A DNA stretch of 31,544 nucleotides from Paracoccaceae bacterium (GCA_003561595.1 PWWF01000221.1:1-31544), one strand, 5' to 3'. Counted from the stretch's first letter, positions 1 through 7,806 are shown. The notes: generated by a model not told the origin, from the sequence alone. A program made the numbers and translations.

Positions 1-671
1 AGGCCCAGCACCAGCGAGTTGATGACCACGCCGCAGCGCCGCCCGCCGGTGAAGCAGTCGAGCCGCCAGATATCGGGCGCGAACAGGCGGTTCAGGAACG
101 GGCCGAGCGCGATCTCGCCATCAGGGCCGACAAAGGCCGCGAGCGCGAGCTTCAGGATCGGAAAGAAAACGAACAGGCTTAGCAACGCCACGATGAAAAC
201 GACCGACCCCCCCGCGAACCGGTCGCCCCGGCAGAAGCCGCGCAGCGCAAGACAATGCGCTGTCAGGCCCAGAAAGGCGATGCCTGCGGTGAAAGCGCCC
301 CAGCCGAAGCCCGTTTGCCCCGAGCCTGCGGCCGGAAAGAGAGTGCCGATCCAGCCGACCTGCGGCCCGCGCAGCCCCACAGCGAAACCCTGCGCCACCA
401 GCAGGCCGAACCCGGCCAGCGCAAGGCCAAGGAACAGGCGCCCCGCAGCATCGCGCATCCCCGCCCAGATCAGGACCGGCAGCGCCAGCACCACCGGCCA
501 CAGCCAGCCACGCCCATCAAGCGCAAGCCCCAGCGCCGAGGGCAGAAGCGGGGTGGCATCCTGTGGCAGGCTCTGGTGCCAGGGCAGCACCAGTACGGCC
601 AACGCCAGCAGGGCCAGCCAGGCCAGTCTCTCGCGCGCGGCGCGCGAGGCACGCAATTCGTCAGGGGTCAT
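1..671 (-). CDS. ABC transporter permease, N-terminal part (cut by window edge)
   Basis: Inner-membrane permease of an ABC importer, paired with the binding protein encoded just upstream on the same strand. The reading frame begins at an ATG whose complement is at 669-671 (MTPDELRASRAARERLAWLA) and stays open to the first base, so about 223 N-terminal residues are visible and the C-terminal half lies outside. Several hydrophobic stretches alternate with short polar loops, for example around residues 17-31, 57-70, 78-98, 126-145 and 155-178. This fits the long N-terminal membrane region of AfuB/FbpB-type (COG1178) permeases. The EAA loop that would prove the family is not in the window. The call rests on hydrophobicity and on the neighbouring binding protein. 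The 60-nt gap to that gene holds a strong hairpin. Confidence 0.75.
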   Translation of the reverse strand, partial: MTPDELRASRAARERLAWLALLALAVLVLPWHQSLPQDATPLLPSALGLALDGRGWLWPVVLALPVLIWAGMRDAAGRLFLGLALAGFGLLVAQGFAVGLRGPQVGWIGTLFPAAGSGQTGFGWGAFTAGIAFLGLTAHCLALRGFCRGDRFAGGSVVFIVALLSLFVFFPILKLALAAFVGPDGEIALGPFLNRLFAPDIWRLDCFTGGRRCGVVINSLVLG

Positions 672-688
672 GAATTCGCCTGAATGGG

Positions 689-717
689 CCGGGCCGCAGA
701 TCAGGTCCGCGGCCCGG
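689..717 (-). promoter_or_regulatory. GC hairpin between binding-protein and permease genes
   Basis: A 9-bp perfect inverted repeat (CCGGGCCGC and GCGGCCCGG, 11-nt loop) lies in the 60-nt gap between the binding-protein stop and the permease start. There is no T-tract on the minus strand. Such hairpins often protect the upstream message or dampen read-through, so that binding protein exceeds permease. That role is inferred here. Confidence 0.55.
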
Positions 718-731
718 CAATGCTGGATGGC

Positions 732-1742
732 TTAGCGCTGCGAACCGATCTCGGCATCCCAGCGGGCAAGCAGGTGCTGGCGTACCTCGCTCGACCCGTA
801 GGTGGCGAAATCGTAGTCGATCAGCGTGATCTCATCGAGCGAGGGCGATTCCGGCGGCACCGGCGCGTTGACATTGGACGGCACCTGGAAGCTGTTGGCC
901 TCGGCCCCCAGCGCCTGCGCCTCGGGGCTCAGCGCCCAGTCGTAGAACAGCCGTGCATTGTCAGGGTTCGGGCCGCCTTCGACAAGGCTCATGGAACCGA
1001 TCTCGTAGCCCGTGCCCTCGCACGGGGCGACCGAGCCGATGGGCGCGCCCTGCACAGCCTGAGCGACCGCGTCATGCAGGAACACGATACCGATCGCCGT
1101 CTCGCCCGTTGCGGCGTTGCGGATGGGCGCTGCACCCGATTGCGTGTACTGGCTGATGTTCTGGTCAAGCTCGCCGAGGAACTCGAACGCCTCGTCCTCG
1201 CCCATGATCTGCACCAGCGTCGCAAGCAGCGTGTAGGCCGTGCCCGACGAGTTGGGGTTGGCGACCTGGACATCATCGGCAAAGCGCTCTTCCAGCAGGT
1301 CCGCCCAGCATGCCGGAGCCGGATCGTCCACCAGATCCCGGTTGTAGCCATATCCCAGCGCGCCGGCATAGATGCCGATGGTGCGGTTGCCCGAGGCTTC
1401 GGCCTGCGAGAGCGCCCAGTCCTGCAACTCTTCCATCATGGGCGATTCATAGACGGCGGTCAGCCCTTCCTCGGCAGCCTGCAGATGCGGATCGCCCGTG
1501 CCGCCCCACCACACATCGCCGCGCGGCTGATCACGTTCGGCCATAAGCTGGGCAAAGGTCTCACCCGAGGACCGGCGGGTCATCAAGACGTTCACGCCGG
1601 TTTCGCGCTGAAAGCTTTCGGCCATCAGACGGCACCATTCTTCCTGCACCGAGCAATAGAGCACCAGCTCGTCTGCGGTTGCCGCAACAGGTGCCGCAAT
1701 GAACCCCGCGAGTGTCGCGGAGAGTAGAGTTGTCCTGCGCAA
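732..1742 (-). CDS. Periplasmic substrate-binding protein of an ABC importer (COG1840/AfuA-like)
   Basis: Periplasmic solute receptor for the adjoining permease, 336 residues. I start it at a TTG (complement 1740-1742) because a GGGAGG ribosome site lies 7 nt upstream and the protein then opens directly with a signal peptide (RR, hydrophobic LLSATLAGFIAAPV, cleavage near AATA-DE). No ATG sits at the right place. The mature part has the fold signatures of the FbpA/AfuA and 2-aminoethylphosphonate-type receptors: LVLYCSVQEEW at the N-terminus, a GDVWWGGTGD stretch, GALGYGYNRD, and YTQSGAAPIRNAATGE. The adjacent tyrosine pair of classical ferric-binding FbpA is not visible, so iron is not assured. 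An organic phosphonate, phosphate ester or polyamine is possible. It is probably first in its operon, ahead of the permease; an ATPase gene would lie beyond the window. Confidence 0.85.
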   Translation of the reverse strand: MRRTTLLSATLAGFIAAPVAATADELVLYCSVQEEWCRLMAESFQRETGVNVLMTRRSSGETFAQLMAERDQPRGDVWWGGTGDPHLQAAEEGLTAVYESPMMEELQDWALSQAEASGNRTIGIYAGALGYGYNRDLVDDPAPACWADLLEERFADDVQVANPNSSGTAYTLLATLVQIMGEDEAFEFLGELDQNISQYTQSGAAPIRNAATGETAIGIVFLHDAVAQAVQGAPIGSVAPCEGTGYEIGSMSLVEGGPNPDNARLFYDWALSPEAQALGAEANSFQVPSNVNAPVPPESPSLDEITLIDYDFATYGSSEVRQHLLARWDAEIGSQR

Positions 1743-2127
1743 TGTTCTTCCTCCCAATAGGGTGCGGATATTAAGATTTCCGGGCGCGCCCCGGAATCGA
1801 CCGCAACCGTTAATGACGGTATATGACAGTTTCGTGAAAGCAATAATTTTCTCCGACAGCGGGCTGGTCCGCACAGGGTGGTCTGTCGCTTCATTCCTTG
1901 ACATCTTCCCCGCCCTGCAGGACGGGATTGCCAATCACATGGCGTGTGAATCGGCGATGCGCTGTGGTCACCCAGCTATTTCATCGCCAGCGCAGGCGGC
2001 GCGCCGCTGGACAGGATCAGGGAATATGTCCGGGCGCAGGATCGCCCGGACTGAAGGGGCCGCCAGCCCCTGCGGGGCTTCCCCACCAATCCAGCAGGTT
2101 GGAAGGGGCGTGTAACGGCGTTTTGGG
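1743..2127. other. Intergenic region with several strong hairpins; probable IS200/IS605-type element relic
   Basis: No credible gene lies in these 385 bases. The part near 1743-1880 is the upstream region of the minus-strand binding-protein gene; no clear promoter was recognised. The rest is unusually structured. There is an 18-bp near-palindrome around a CTGCAG core (1909-1926) inside a CTTGACATCTTCCCCGCCC context resembling IS200/IS605 ends. Further hairpins follow: a 9-bp perfect stem (2028-2036 with 2043-2051), a 6-bp stem (2065-2079) and a bulged stem (2081-2108). The last one has a near-copy next to the TnpB relic at 25293-25320. The interval looks like the leftover ends of an IS200/IS605-group insertion whose coding part is gone. 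Confidence 0.5.
2081..2108 (-). repeat. Hairpin repeat, copy 1 (IS200/IS605-type end)
   Basis: A bulged stem-loop: CCCC with GGGG, CCAA with TTGG and CC with GG around an AGCA loop. It matches the hairpin at 25293-25320 at 23 of 28 positions by eye. Copy 2 sits 8 nt beyond the stop of a TnpB remnant on the minus strand. By analogy this copy marks the 3' end of a lost tnpB, where the guide RNA (omega RNA) scaffold of such elements lies. Confidence 0.55.
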
Positions 2128-2973
2128 TCAGGTCCTGCCCAGTGCCGGTCGCGCTGCGGCGACGAATGCGGCAACGCGGTCCGCGGCGACCGGGCGCCAC
2201 CAGACACCGCCTTCTTTCAGGGAAGAGGCGACGATGATCGCATCAACCTGTTCAAGAATGGTCGCAACATTGGCGGGCGTTACCCCGGAGCCGACAAGAA
2301 CAGGCAGATCTGTCGCATCACGAACCAGCCTGATGTCGTCCATGGCGGCCGAGTCGCCCGTGCGCTGACCCGTGGCAATGACTGCGTCTGCATCGAAAAA
2401 AGCCAGATCGCGCGTCAATTCGGTGATGCTGCGATCCGCGACAATAGCGTGACTGCCATGCTTGACATGCGCATCGGCAAAGATGCGGATACCCTCGGCA
2501 CGCAACATTGCCCGGTAGCGCAGCGCTTCGGCCGCCTGTCCCTCGATGATACCCTCATTGGCGACATATGCATTTGCCCATTGGTTGACGCGAATGAAAT
2601 CGGCACCCGAGGCCGCGGCGACGGCCAGCGCCGGGATCGCTGCATTTGCAAGAATATTGACGCCCAGAGGCACATCGAATTCGCGCGAAAGTCTGTCGGT
2701 GACCACTGCCATGAATGCGGCAGTCTCGGGTCCGATATTCTCTGGTTTCGAGAATGGAATATCGCCATGATTTTCAACGATCAGACCATGAAAGCCGCCA
2801 GTGACAAGGCGTTCAGCGTCCTGCAGGCAGGCATCGAGTATCGTATCGCGTGACGCGCCGCGGTAGCGTGGGGCGCCGGGAAAGGCCGGGCAATGGATCA
2901 TGCCGATCATCGCCTTTGGCTGTCCGAAGATCTCTGTAATCGCATTGGTGGTGTTGGCTGATAATCGGGCCAT
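2128..2973 (-). CDS. BtpA/SgcQ-family protein
   Basis: A TIM-barrel-like protein of the BtpA/SgcQ family, about 281 residues from the ATG at 2973. An upstream in-frame TTG at 3003 would add ten residues; neither start has a strong ribosome site. Family marks are the opening MIGMIHCPAFPGAPRY block, the IVENHGDIPF segment, PLGVNILANAAIPALAVAAA, SGADFIRVNQW, and a C-terminal VGSGVTPANVATIL phosphate-binding-like loop. BtpA was first linked to photosystem I stability in cyanobacteria. SgcQ-like members in other bacteria occur with sugar or nucleoside genes and have no firm biochemical role. The gene is divergent from the GntR-Ldh_2 fusion and downstream of nothing obvious, so its substrate cannot be read from context. 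Confidence 0.85.
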   Translation of the reverse strand: MARLSANTTNAITEIFGQPKAMIGMIHCPAFPGAPRYRGASRDTILDACLQDAERLVTGGFHGLIVENHGDIPFSKPENIGPETAAFMAVVTDRLSREFDVPLGVNILANAAIPALAVAAASGADFIRVNQWANAYVANEGIIEGQAAEALRYRAMLRAEGIRIFADAHVKHGSHAIVADRSITELTRDLAFFDADAVIATGQRTGDSAAMDDIRLVRDATDLPVLVGSGVTPANVATILEQVDAIIVASSLKEGGVWWRPVAADRVAAFVAAARPALGRT

Positions 2974-3087
2974 CCTGGGAGAGGTATCCGCTGTGGTTTT
3001 CAACTCGTTGTGGTATGCGCCATAGCAGGCATCCCTGATCTATGCCAGGTCCGGTTCGAGATACAGCCAGAACCGATGAGATCCGGA

Positions 3088-3333
3088 TCAGTCCTGCGCT
3101 TCAGCTTGCCTGAGCGCGCGCGGCCTGCGGTGGTGACGCGGCTCTTCGGTATCGCCCGGAACATCAAGCGCTACCGGTCTCTTGTCGGGAAACTCGACCA
3201 TGATCTTCATGCGTCCACCCATCGCCTGCACATGACTGGCCAGGGTCGAGAGGAGAAGATCGCCCTTGAGCCATTCCGTCTGCAAGCTCGTCACACGATC
3301 ATCCGAAATGCTCCGCGTCACCGATGCGCGCAC
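3088..3333 (-). pseudogene. Remnant of an XRE/HigA-type antitoxin
   Basis: An 81-codon frame ending in a TGA at 3088. Its central part, GDLLLSTLASHVQAMGGRMK followed by FPDKRPVALDV, is the typical C-terminal half of small XRE-family antitoxins (the usual form is a DLxLSTLRxYVEALGG run followed by a hydrophobic strand). The preceding SVTRSISDDRVTSLQTEW segment resembles the recognition part of a helix-turn-helix but is degenerate, and the N-terminal helices are missing. No toxin gene can be found on either side. I therefore read it as a decayed fragment. A short intact DNA-binding protein is the less likely alternative. Confidence 0.5.
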
Positions 3334-3579
3334 AGATCCGTGCGTCTGAGCGCTTCAGGGCCGGATCCAACCGGTCCCATCGGAAGGTTTCGGTCTGCCT
3401 GAGATATCTACGCCGCCCCTGTAATCGCGGGGCTGTCCCCCTCTTCCTTCAGCAAACATCGCGATGCCGCCCGGCTATTGCAGCTACGCCATCATCAGAG
3501 TCGCCACCCCCCCGTCCTGCGCGATTTTTTGAAGTGACCTTGCGGGAGATCCGTGCGCCACAGGCGCGTTCGTCGGCAC

Positions 3580-3608
3580 TTGACGCAAAATGATATATGA
3601 TACATGAT
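3580..3608 (+). promoter_or_regulatory. Putative promoter with three ATGAT repeats, upstream of GntR-Ldh_2 fusion
   Basis: TTGACG (3580-3585) is followed after 17 bases by CATGAT (3603-3608), a plausible sigma-70-like pair. The spacer and -10 region carry three ATGAT copies at an exact 7-base period (3590, 3597, 3604). Transcription would begin just before the GGGGAGAGG ribosome site. The repeats sit where a repressor would block polymerase, so autoregulation by the GntR part is an attractive but untested reading. Confidence 0.4.
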
Positions 3609-3627
3609 CTGGATGGGGAGAGGTGTC

Positions 3628-5385
3628 ATGCATCTGGAAAGAGGCGATAGGCGGAAGCTGTCTGATCGTGCGCGCGAAGAAATCCGCGCGGGCATCATTT
3701 CCGGTGCATACGACATGGGCGACAAATTGCTTGAAGGGGCGCTGTCCGAAGCACTCGGCATGAGCAAAAGCCCGATCCGTGAGGCGTTGCTGCAGCTTGA
3801 AAGCGAGGGGCTGGTCGAAATGTCGCCCGACCGCAGCGCCAGGGTTTTTTCCATGGGGCGTGTCGAGTTCGAAGAACTCGGCGAATTGCGTCAAATACTC
3901 GAGCGCGAGGCCTTGAGGCTGGCAATGGCCCGCAATCTTTCGGGATTGATCGAGTCCTTGACATCGGCAGTTTCGGACATGCAGACCGCCATTCGCACCG
4001 GCGATGACGCCAATTACAGGATGTGCGATCTCGCCTTTCACAATTCAATTTTTGCGGCATGCGACAATTCCTATCTGCGCAGCAGCTACCAGAGGCTGGC
4101 CTTCCGTGTTCAGGCGCTGAGGAATCTGCTGGCCGGAGATGCCGCGCTGAACGCGAATTCCTTCGCCGAACACAAGGCCATACTCGATGCAATCCGCACG
4201 GATGAGAGAGACAAGGCGCTGGCTCTGTTGCAGTCCCATATCCGCACGACAACGCATCGATATCTTGCCCGTTTTGCGACCCCGGACAAGGCAACCCAGG
4301 TGTCTGCAAGAGTTGCCCTGCCAGAGATCGAACGCTTCTGCACGCAGGCATTGGAACAGATCGGCGCCGACACGGCGACGATAGACGGCATTACCCGCGC
4401 GCTGTCACATGCGTCTGGTCTTGGGGTCGATTCACATGGCTATCGTTTGTTGCCACACTACCTCGCAGGGTTGTCGCAAGGGCGTGTGAATGCGCGGCCA
4501 GGATTGCGCCTGAGCGCGGGCCGGGGTGGCGCCGCGGTGCTGGACGCGGATCATGCGCATGGCGCTGTAGCCACCTTCGCGGCAGTCGAGCATGCGCTTG
4601 CGCGCGCTCGTACACATGGTGTTGGCGCCATCGCGATCCGCAACTCATCCCATTTCGGCGCGGCAGGCGCCTATGCCATGGCTGTGGCCGAGGCAGGGAT
4701 GTTCGGGCTTGTGGTCTGCAATTCCGACAGCTTCGTGCAATTGCATGGCGGAGCGATGCCCTTTCACGGGACCAACCCGATCGCCGCAGCGGCGCCCAGC
4801 GACGGGCCGAAGCCCTGGTTGCTGGACATGGCGACAAGCTCGGTGCCGTTCAACCGGGTGCAGCTTGCCCGCGCAACGGGAACGCCGCTGCCGCCAGAGG
4901 TTGCAACCGACGCCGATGGCCGGTTTGTCACCGATGCCGCGCGCTCCGCGATGCTGGCCCCGCTGGGGGGTGCACTTTTCGGCTTCAAAGGGGCCGGGCT
5001 TGCCGGTCTCGCCGAGATCCTCTCGACCGCGTTGTCGGATACGCCGCTAAGCGTGGAATTGCTGCCAATGATCAGCGACGATATGACGACGCCGCGCGGG
5101 CTGGGCGCCTTTGTGCTGGCAGTTGACCCTGACGCGTTCGCCGGGTCGGACGTATTTCGCCAGGTGGTCACACGATATGTGGACGCAGTGCGCGCGTCGC
5201 GCCGGGCCGGGCGCGAGCCCGTCCGCGCGGCAGGCGACCGCGAATGGGCGGAACAGGCGCGTCGTCTCCGGGACGGGATCAAGCTCGACCATGACACGAT
5301 CCGGATGCTCGCGGAATTCGCGAAAGACCACGGGATCGCCCCCCTGTCCGTTACAGAAGACGCATATGGGGGCAAGAATGCTTGA
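3628..5385 (+). CDS. GntR/FCD transcriptional regulator fused to Ldh_2-family dehydrogenase
   Basis: One continuous 585-codon frame encodes two complete proteins in tandem. Residues about 8-75 are a GntR winged helix (SEALGMSKSPIREALLQLES, then EGLVEMSPDRSARV). Residues about 80-215 are an FCD ligand domain whose likely metal ligands D134, H138, H182 and H204 are all present. Residues about 228-585 are a full Ldh_2 domain (malate/L-lactate, ureidoglycolate, diketogulonate or sulfolactate dehydrogenase superfamily), with GVDSHG near 266-271, the catalytic-histidine motif NSSHFGAAGAY (H342), TNPIAAAAP and LDMATSSVPF. I chose ATG 3628 because GGGGAGAGG precedes it by 5 nt; ATGs at 3604 and 3613 are in frame but lie in the promoter-like segment. 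An internal GTG (codon 225) with an AAGG ribosome site could also yield the free enzyme. It heads the sugar-acid operon and is likely its regulator. FCD regulators such as LldR bind lactate, a possible product of this pathway. Confidence 0.9.
   Translation: MHLERGDRRKLSDRAREEIRAGIISGAYDMGDKLLEGALSEALGMSKSPIREALLQLESEGLVEMSPDRSARVFSMGRVEFEELGELRQILEREALRLAMARNLSGLIESLTSAVSDMQTAIRTGDDANYRMCDLAFHNSIFAACDNSYLRSSYQRLAFRVQALRNLLAGDAALNANSFAEHKAILDAIRTDERDKALALLQSHIRTTTHRYLARFATPDKATQVSARVALPEIERFCTQALEQIGADTATIDGITRALSHASGLGVDSHGYRLLPHYLAGLSQGRVNARPGLRLSAGRGGAAVLDADHAHGAVATFAAVEHALARARTHGVGAIAIRNSSHFGAAGAYAMAVAEAGMFGLVVCNSDSFVQLHGGAMPFHGTNPIAAAAPSDGPKPWLLDMATSSVPFNRVQLARATGTPLPPEVATDADGRFVTDAARSAMLAPLGGALFGFKGAGLAGLAEILSTALSDTPLSVELLPMISDDMTTPRGLGAFVLAVDPDAFAGSDVFRQVVTRYVDAVRASRRAGREPVRAAGDREWAEQARRLRDGIKLDHDTIRMLAEFAKDHGIAPLSVTEDAYGGKNA
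4288..4302 (+). promoter_or_regulatory. Possible internal ribosome site and GTG start inside the GntR-Ldh_2 fusion
   Basis: AAGG at 4288-4291 lies 8 nt before an in-frame GTG at 4300-4302 (codon 225), exactly between the FCD and Ldh_2 domains. Initiation here would give a free Ldh_2 enzyme of about 361 residues, close to the family's usual length. The position at the domain border is suggestive. Use of this start cannot be judged from sequence alone. Confidence 0.35.
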
Positions 5386-5466
5386 CAAACACCCTGTGCA
5401 GCGCGGCCACGCAAGACCCTGTGAGGTACGTGTGCAGACACGCCACACTTGTACCGAGAGGCCGAT

Positions 5467-6993
5467 ATGACCCCTTCCATGCCGCGCGTGATACGGCTGC
5501 ACGAAAGCGACACGGTGGCGATTGCGCTTGATGACATCGCGCGAGACACTGCCTTGCCGGAAATCGGACTGGTCACACAGGCGAAGATTCCCAGTGGTCA
5601 CAAGATCGCGCTGGCCCCGCATGCCCGCGGCGCACCGGTGCGCCGTTATGGTCAGATGATCGGTGTTGCCACGCAGGACATCCCGCCTGGCGCTCATGTA
5701 CATAGTCAAAACCTGGGCATGGGTGATCACAAACAGGATCATGCCTTCGGCGCTGACTGCCGGCCCGTGTCACCGGCCCCCGAGCCGCGCAGTTTCGAAG
5801 GCTTTCACCGTGCGGACGGCAAGGTGGGCACGCGCAATTATCTGGGCATTCTGACATCCGTGAATTGCTCGGGTTCGGTCGCGCGCTTCATTGCCGAGGC
5901 GGCCGAGCGGGAAGGGCTGCTGGAGGCCTTTCCCCATGTTGATGGGATCGTTCCGGTCGTGCATGGCACAGGCTGTGGCATGTCTGCGGATGATGACGGA
6001 TATCGCGCCCTGTTCCGCACCCTGTCTGGCTATGCGCAGAACCCCAATTTCGGGGGGATCCTGCTGGTCGGGCTGGGATGCGAGGTCTTGCAGATCCCTG
6101 ACCTGATCGGACAGGGCCGCCTGCGCAAAGACGGGAATTTCCGCTATATGACCATTCAGCAGACGGGCGGCACACGCCGCACGATCGAGCGGGGGCTCGC
6201 TGTGCTGCGCGAGATGGCAGAGGCCGCCAATACCGCCCGCCGTCGCCCTGCATCGGCTGCGCATCTGACCGTCGCGTTGCAATGCGGCGGGTCGGACGGG
6301 TATTCGGGGATCACTGCGAACCCGGCACTTGGCCATGCCTCGGACCTTCTGGTGAGCCACGGTGGCACGACCATTCTGGCCGAAACACCGGAAATCTACG
6401 GGGCCGAGCATCTGCTGACCCGGCGCGCGACCTCGCCCGAGATCGGACAGAAACTTCTGGATCAGATCGCGTGGTGGGAAGATTACACTGCCCGAAATGG
6501 CGGACAGATGGATAACAATCCCTCACCTGGCAACAAGCGCGGCGGGCTGACCACGATCCTCGAGAAATCGCTTGGCGCCGTTGCCAAAGGCGGGACCGCC
6601 CCCCTGGCAGGTGTCTACGAATATGCGGAACGGATCACCACGCCCGGCTTTTCCTTCATGAACAGTCCCGGGTATGACCCGGCTTCGGTCACGGGACAGA
6701 TTGCAAGCGGGGCAACGCTGGTCGTCTTCACCACCGGGCGCGGATCTGTTTCGGGCTACAAACCCGTGCCCTGCATCAAGCTGGCGACCAACAGTGCCAT
6801 GTATGCCCGGATGTCCGAGGATATGGATCTCAATTGCGGCGACATCATATCGGACGGCGTGAGCGTGGCGGAAAAGGGAGAGGAACTGCTCGAGCTGATC
6901 CTGAGCGTTGCTTCCGGCACCCCGACATGCAGCGAGAAGCTGGGCTTTGGCGGCGCCGAGTTCGTGCCATGGCAGATCGGCGCGGTGATGTAA
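5467..6993 (+). CDS. UxaA-family sugar-acid dehydratase (altronate/galactarate dehydratase-like)
   Basis: A cytoplasmic metal-dependent dehydratase converting an aldonic or aldaric acid to its 2-keto-3-deoxy form. It has 508 residues from ATG 5467, which follows a GAGAGG site by 5 nt. The N-terminal SAF domain (about 1-90) ends near the HSQNLGMGDH segment. The large UxaA domain (about 105-508) shows the family blocks HRADGKVGTRNYLGILTSVN, VHGTGCGM, LVGLGCEV, LQCGGSDGYSGITANPALG, the PSPGNKRGGLTTILEKSLG run, and a C-terminal TNSAMYARMSEDMDLNCGDI. Cysteines in the GCGM, GLGCE and QCGG motifs are likely ligands. The SDR and hydrolase downstream are of the 2-keto-3-deoxy-fuconate type, so I infer that this enzyme takes the place of an enolase-superfamily fuconate or rhamnonate dehydratase. 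The exact sugar acid is unknown. Confidence 0.88.
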   Translation: MTPSMPRVIRLHESDTVAIALDDIARDTALPEIGLVTQAKIPSGHKIALAPHARGAPVRRYGQMIGVATQDIPPGAHVHSQNLGMGDHKQDHAFGADCRPVSPAPEPRSFEGFHRADGKVGTRNYLGILTSVNCSGSVARFIAEAAEREGLLEAFPHVDGIVPVVHGTGCGMSADDDGYRALFRTLSGYAQNPNFGGILLVGLGCEVLQIPDLIGQGRLRKDGNFRYMTIQQTGGTRRTIERGLAVLREMAEAANTARRRPASAAHLTVALQCGGSDGYSGITANPALGHASDLLVSHGGTTILAETPEIYGAEHLLTRRATSPEIGQKLLDQIAWWEDYTARNGGQMDNNPSPGNKRGGLTTILEKSLGAVAKGGTAPLAGVYEYAERITTPGFSFMNSPGYDPASVTGQIASGATLVVFTTGRGSVSGYKPVPCIKLATNSAMYARMSEDMDLNCGDIISDGVSVAEKGEELLELILSVASGTPTCSEKLGFGGAEFVPWQIGAVM

Positions 6994-7038
6994 TGCCGAC
7001 GCCAAGCGCCTCACCCCTTCAATCAGCGGATCAATTTC

Positions 7039-7785
7039 ATGGCTGACATATTGGATCTCTCCGGCAAGACAGCGCTGGTCACCGCAGCCGGGCAGGGGAT
7101 TGGCCGCGCCTCGGCAGAAGCCTATGCGCGCGCCGGAGCAAAGGTCTTTGCCACAGACATAAACGAAGAGACGCTCGCCGAATTGGGGCAGATCCCGGAC
7201 ATCACCGCCCTGATGCTCGATGTGCGCGACGCGACAGCAATCCACGCGGTGCTGGACCAGACGGGCCCTCTTGACGTGCTGTTCAATTGCGCAGGCGTGG
7301 TCCATGGTGGCAGCGTCCTTGACTGCGCCGAGGATGATTGGGATTTCGCCTTCGATCTCAACTGCAAGGCGATGTACCGGACGATCCGCGCGGCGCTTCC
7401 CGGCATGCTCGACAATGGCGGCGGATCGATCATCAACATGTCGTCGGTTGCGTCCAGCCTCAAGGGCGTGCCGAACCGGTTTGTCTATTGTGCGTCCAAG
7501 GCGGCAGTGATCGGTCTGACGAAATCCGTCGCTGCAGATTTCGTGACGCGCGGCATTCGCTGCAATGCGATCTGTCCCGGCACGGTGGAAAGCCCGTCCC
7601 TGCATGACCGGCTGCGCGCGACAGGTGATTACGCGCAGGCGATACGCGATTTCGTGGCCCGCCAACCAATGGGGCGCTTGGGCGAGGCCGACGAGATCGC
7701 GGCACTCGCGCTTTATCTTGCCTCTGATGCAAGCGCTTTTGTCACGGGCCAGACACATGTGATCGATGGTGGCTGGACGCTTTGA
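7039..7785 (+). CDS. SDR dehydrogenase, 2-keto-3-deoxy-L-fuconate dehydrogenase type
   Basis: A short-chain dehydrogenase of 248 residues, oxidising a 2-keto-3-deoxy-aldonate at C4 to the 2,4-diketo acid with NAD+. The nucleotide loop TAAGQGIG (15-22) and D40 after the second strand (FATDIN) point to NAD+ rather than NADP+. The NMSS serine (about S136), Y150 and K154 (YCASK) form the catalytic set. Stretches such as DVLFNCAGVVHGG, LNCKAMYRTIRAALPGML, VASSLKGVPNRFVY, CNAICPGTVESPSL and ARQPMGRLG are characteristic of the 2-keto-3-deoxy-L-fuconate dehydrogenase/BDH2 branch known from the Xanthomonas fuconate pathway. It lies 45 nt after the UxaA gene and 21 nt before the hydrolase gene in the same operon. 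The match in type is strong; substrate stereochemistry is inferred. Confidence 0.9.
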   Translation: MADILDLSGKTALVTAAGQGIGRASAEAYARAGAKVFATDINEETLAELGQIPDITALMLDVRDATAIHAVLDQTGPLDVLFNCAGVVHGGSVLDCAEDDWDFAFDLNCKAMYRTIRAALPGMLDNGGGSIINMSSVASSLKGVPNRFVYCASKAAVIGLTKSVAADFVTRGIRCNAICPGTVESPSLHDRLRATGDYAQAIRDFVARQPMGRLGEADEIAALALYLASDASAFVTGQTHVIDGGWTL

Positions 7786-7806
7786 GTTGCAACCAGGGAG
7801 GATGAG

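Larger units (their letters stand above)
2974..3627. other. Intergenic region: antitoxin remnant and promoter of the GntR-Ldh_2 operon
   Basis: These 654 bases separate two divergent genes. They hold an 81-codon minus-strand remnant resembling the C-terminus of an XRE/HigA-type antitoxin (3088-3333) and, at the right end, a promoter-like segment with heptad ATGAT repeats ahead of the fusion gene. I see no other coding potential. The stretch 3340-3575 is featureless to me. Confidence 0.6.

Noticed and set aside
732..1934. Longer form of the binding protein with 64 extra N-terminal residues
   Set aside because: The extension lacks family resemblance and would place the signal peptide internally. 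The TTG at 1742 with GGGAGG gives a proper signal peptide.
2028..2108. CRISPR or riboswitch explanation for the hairpin cluster
   Set aside because: There are no regularly spaced direct repeats, and the stems differ from one another. Similarity to the TnpB-side hairpin makes a mobile-element end more likely.
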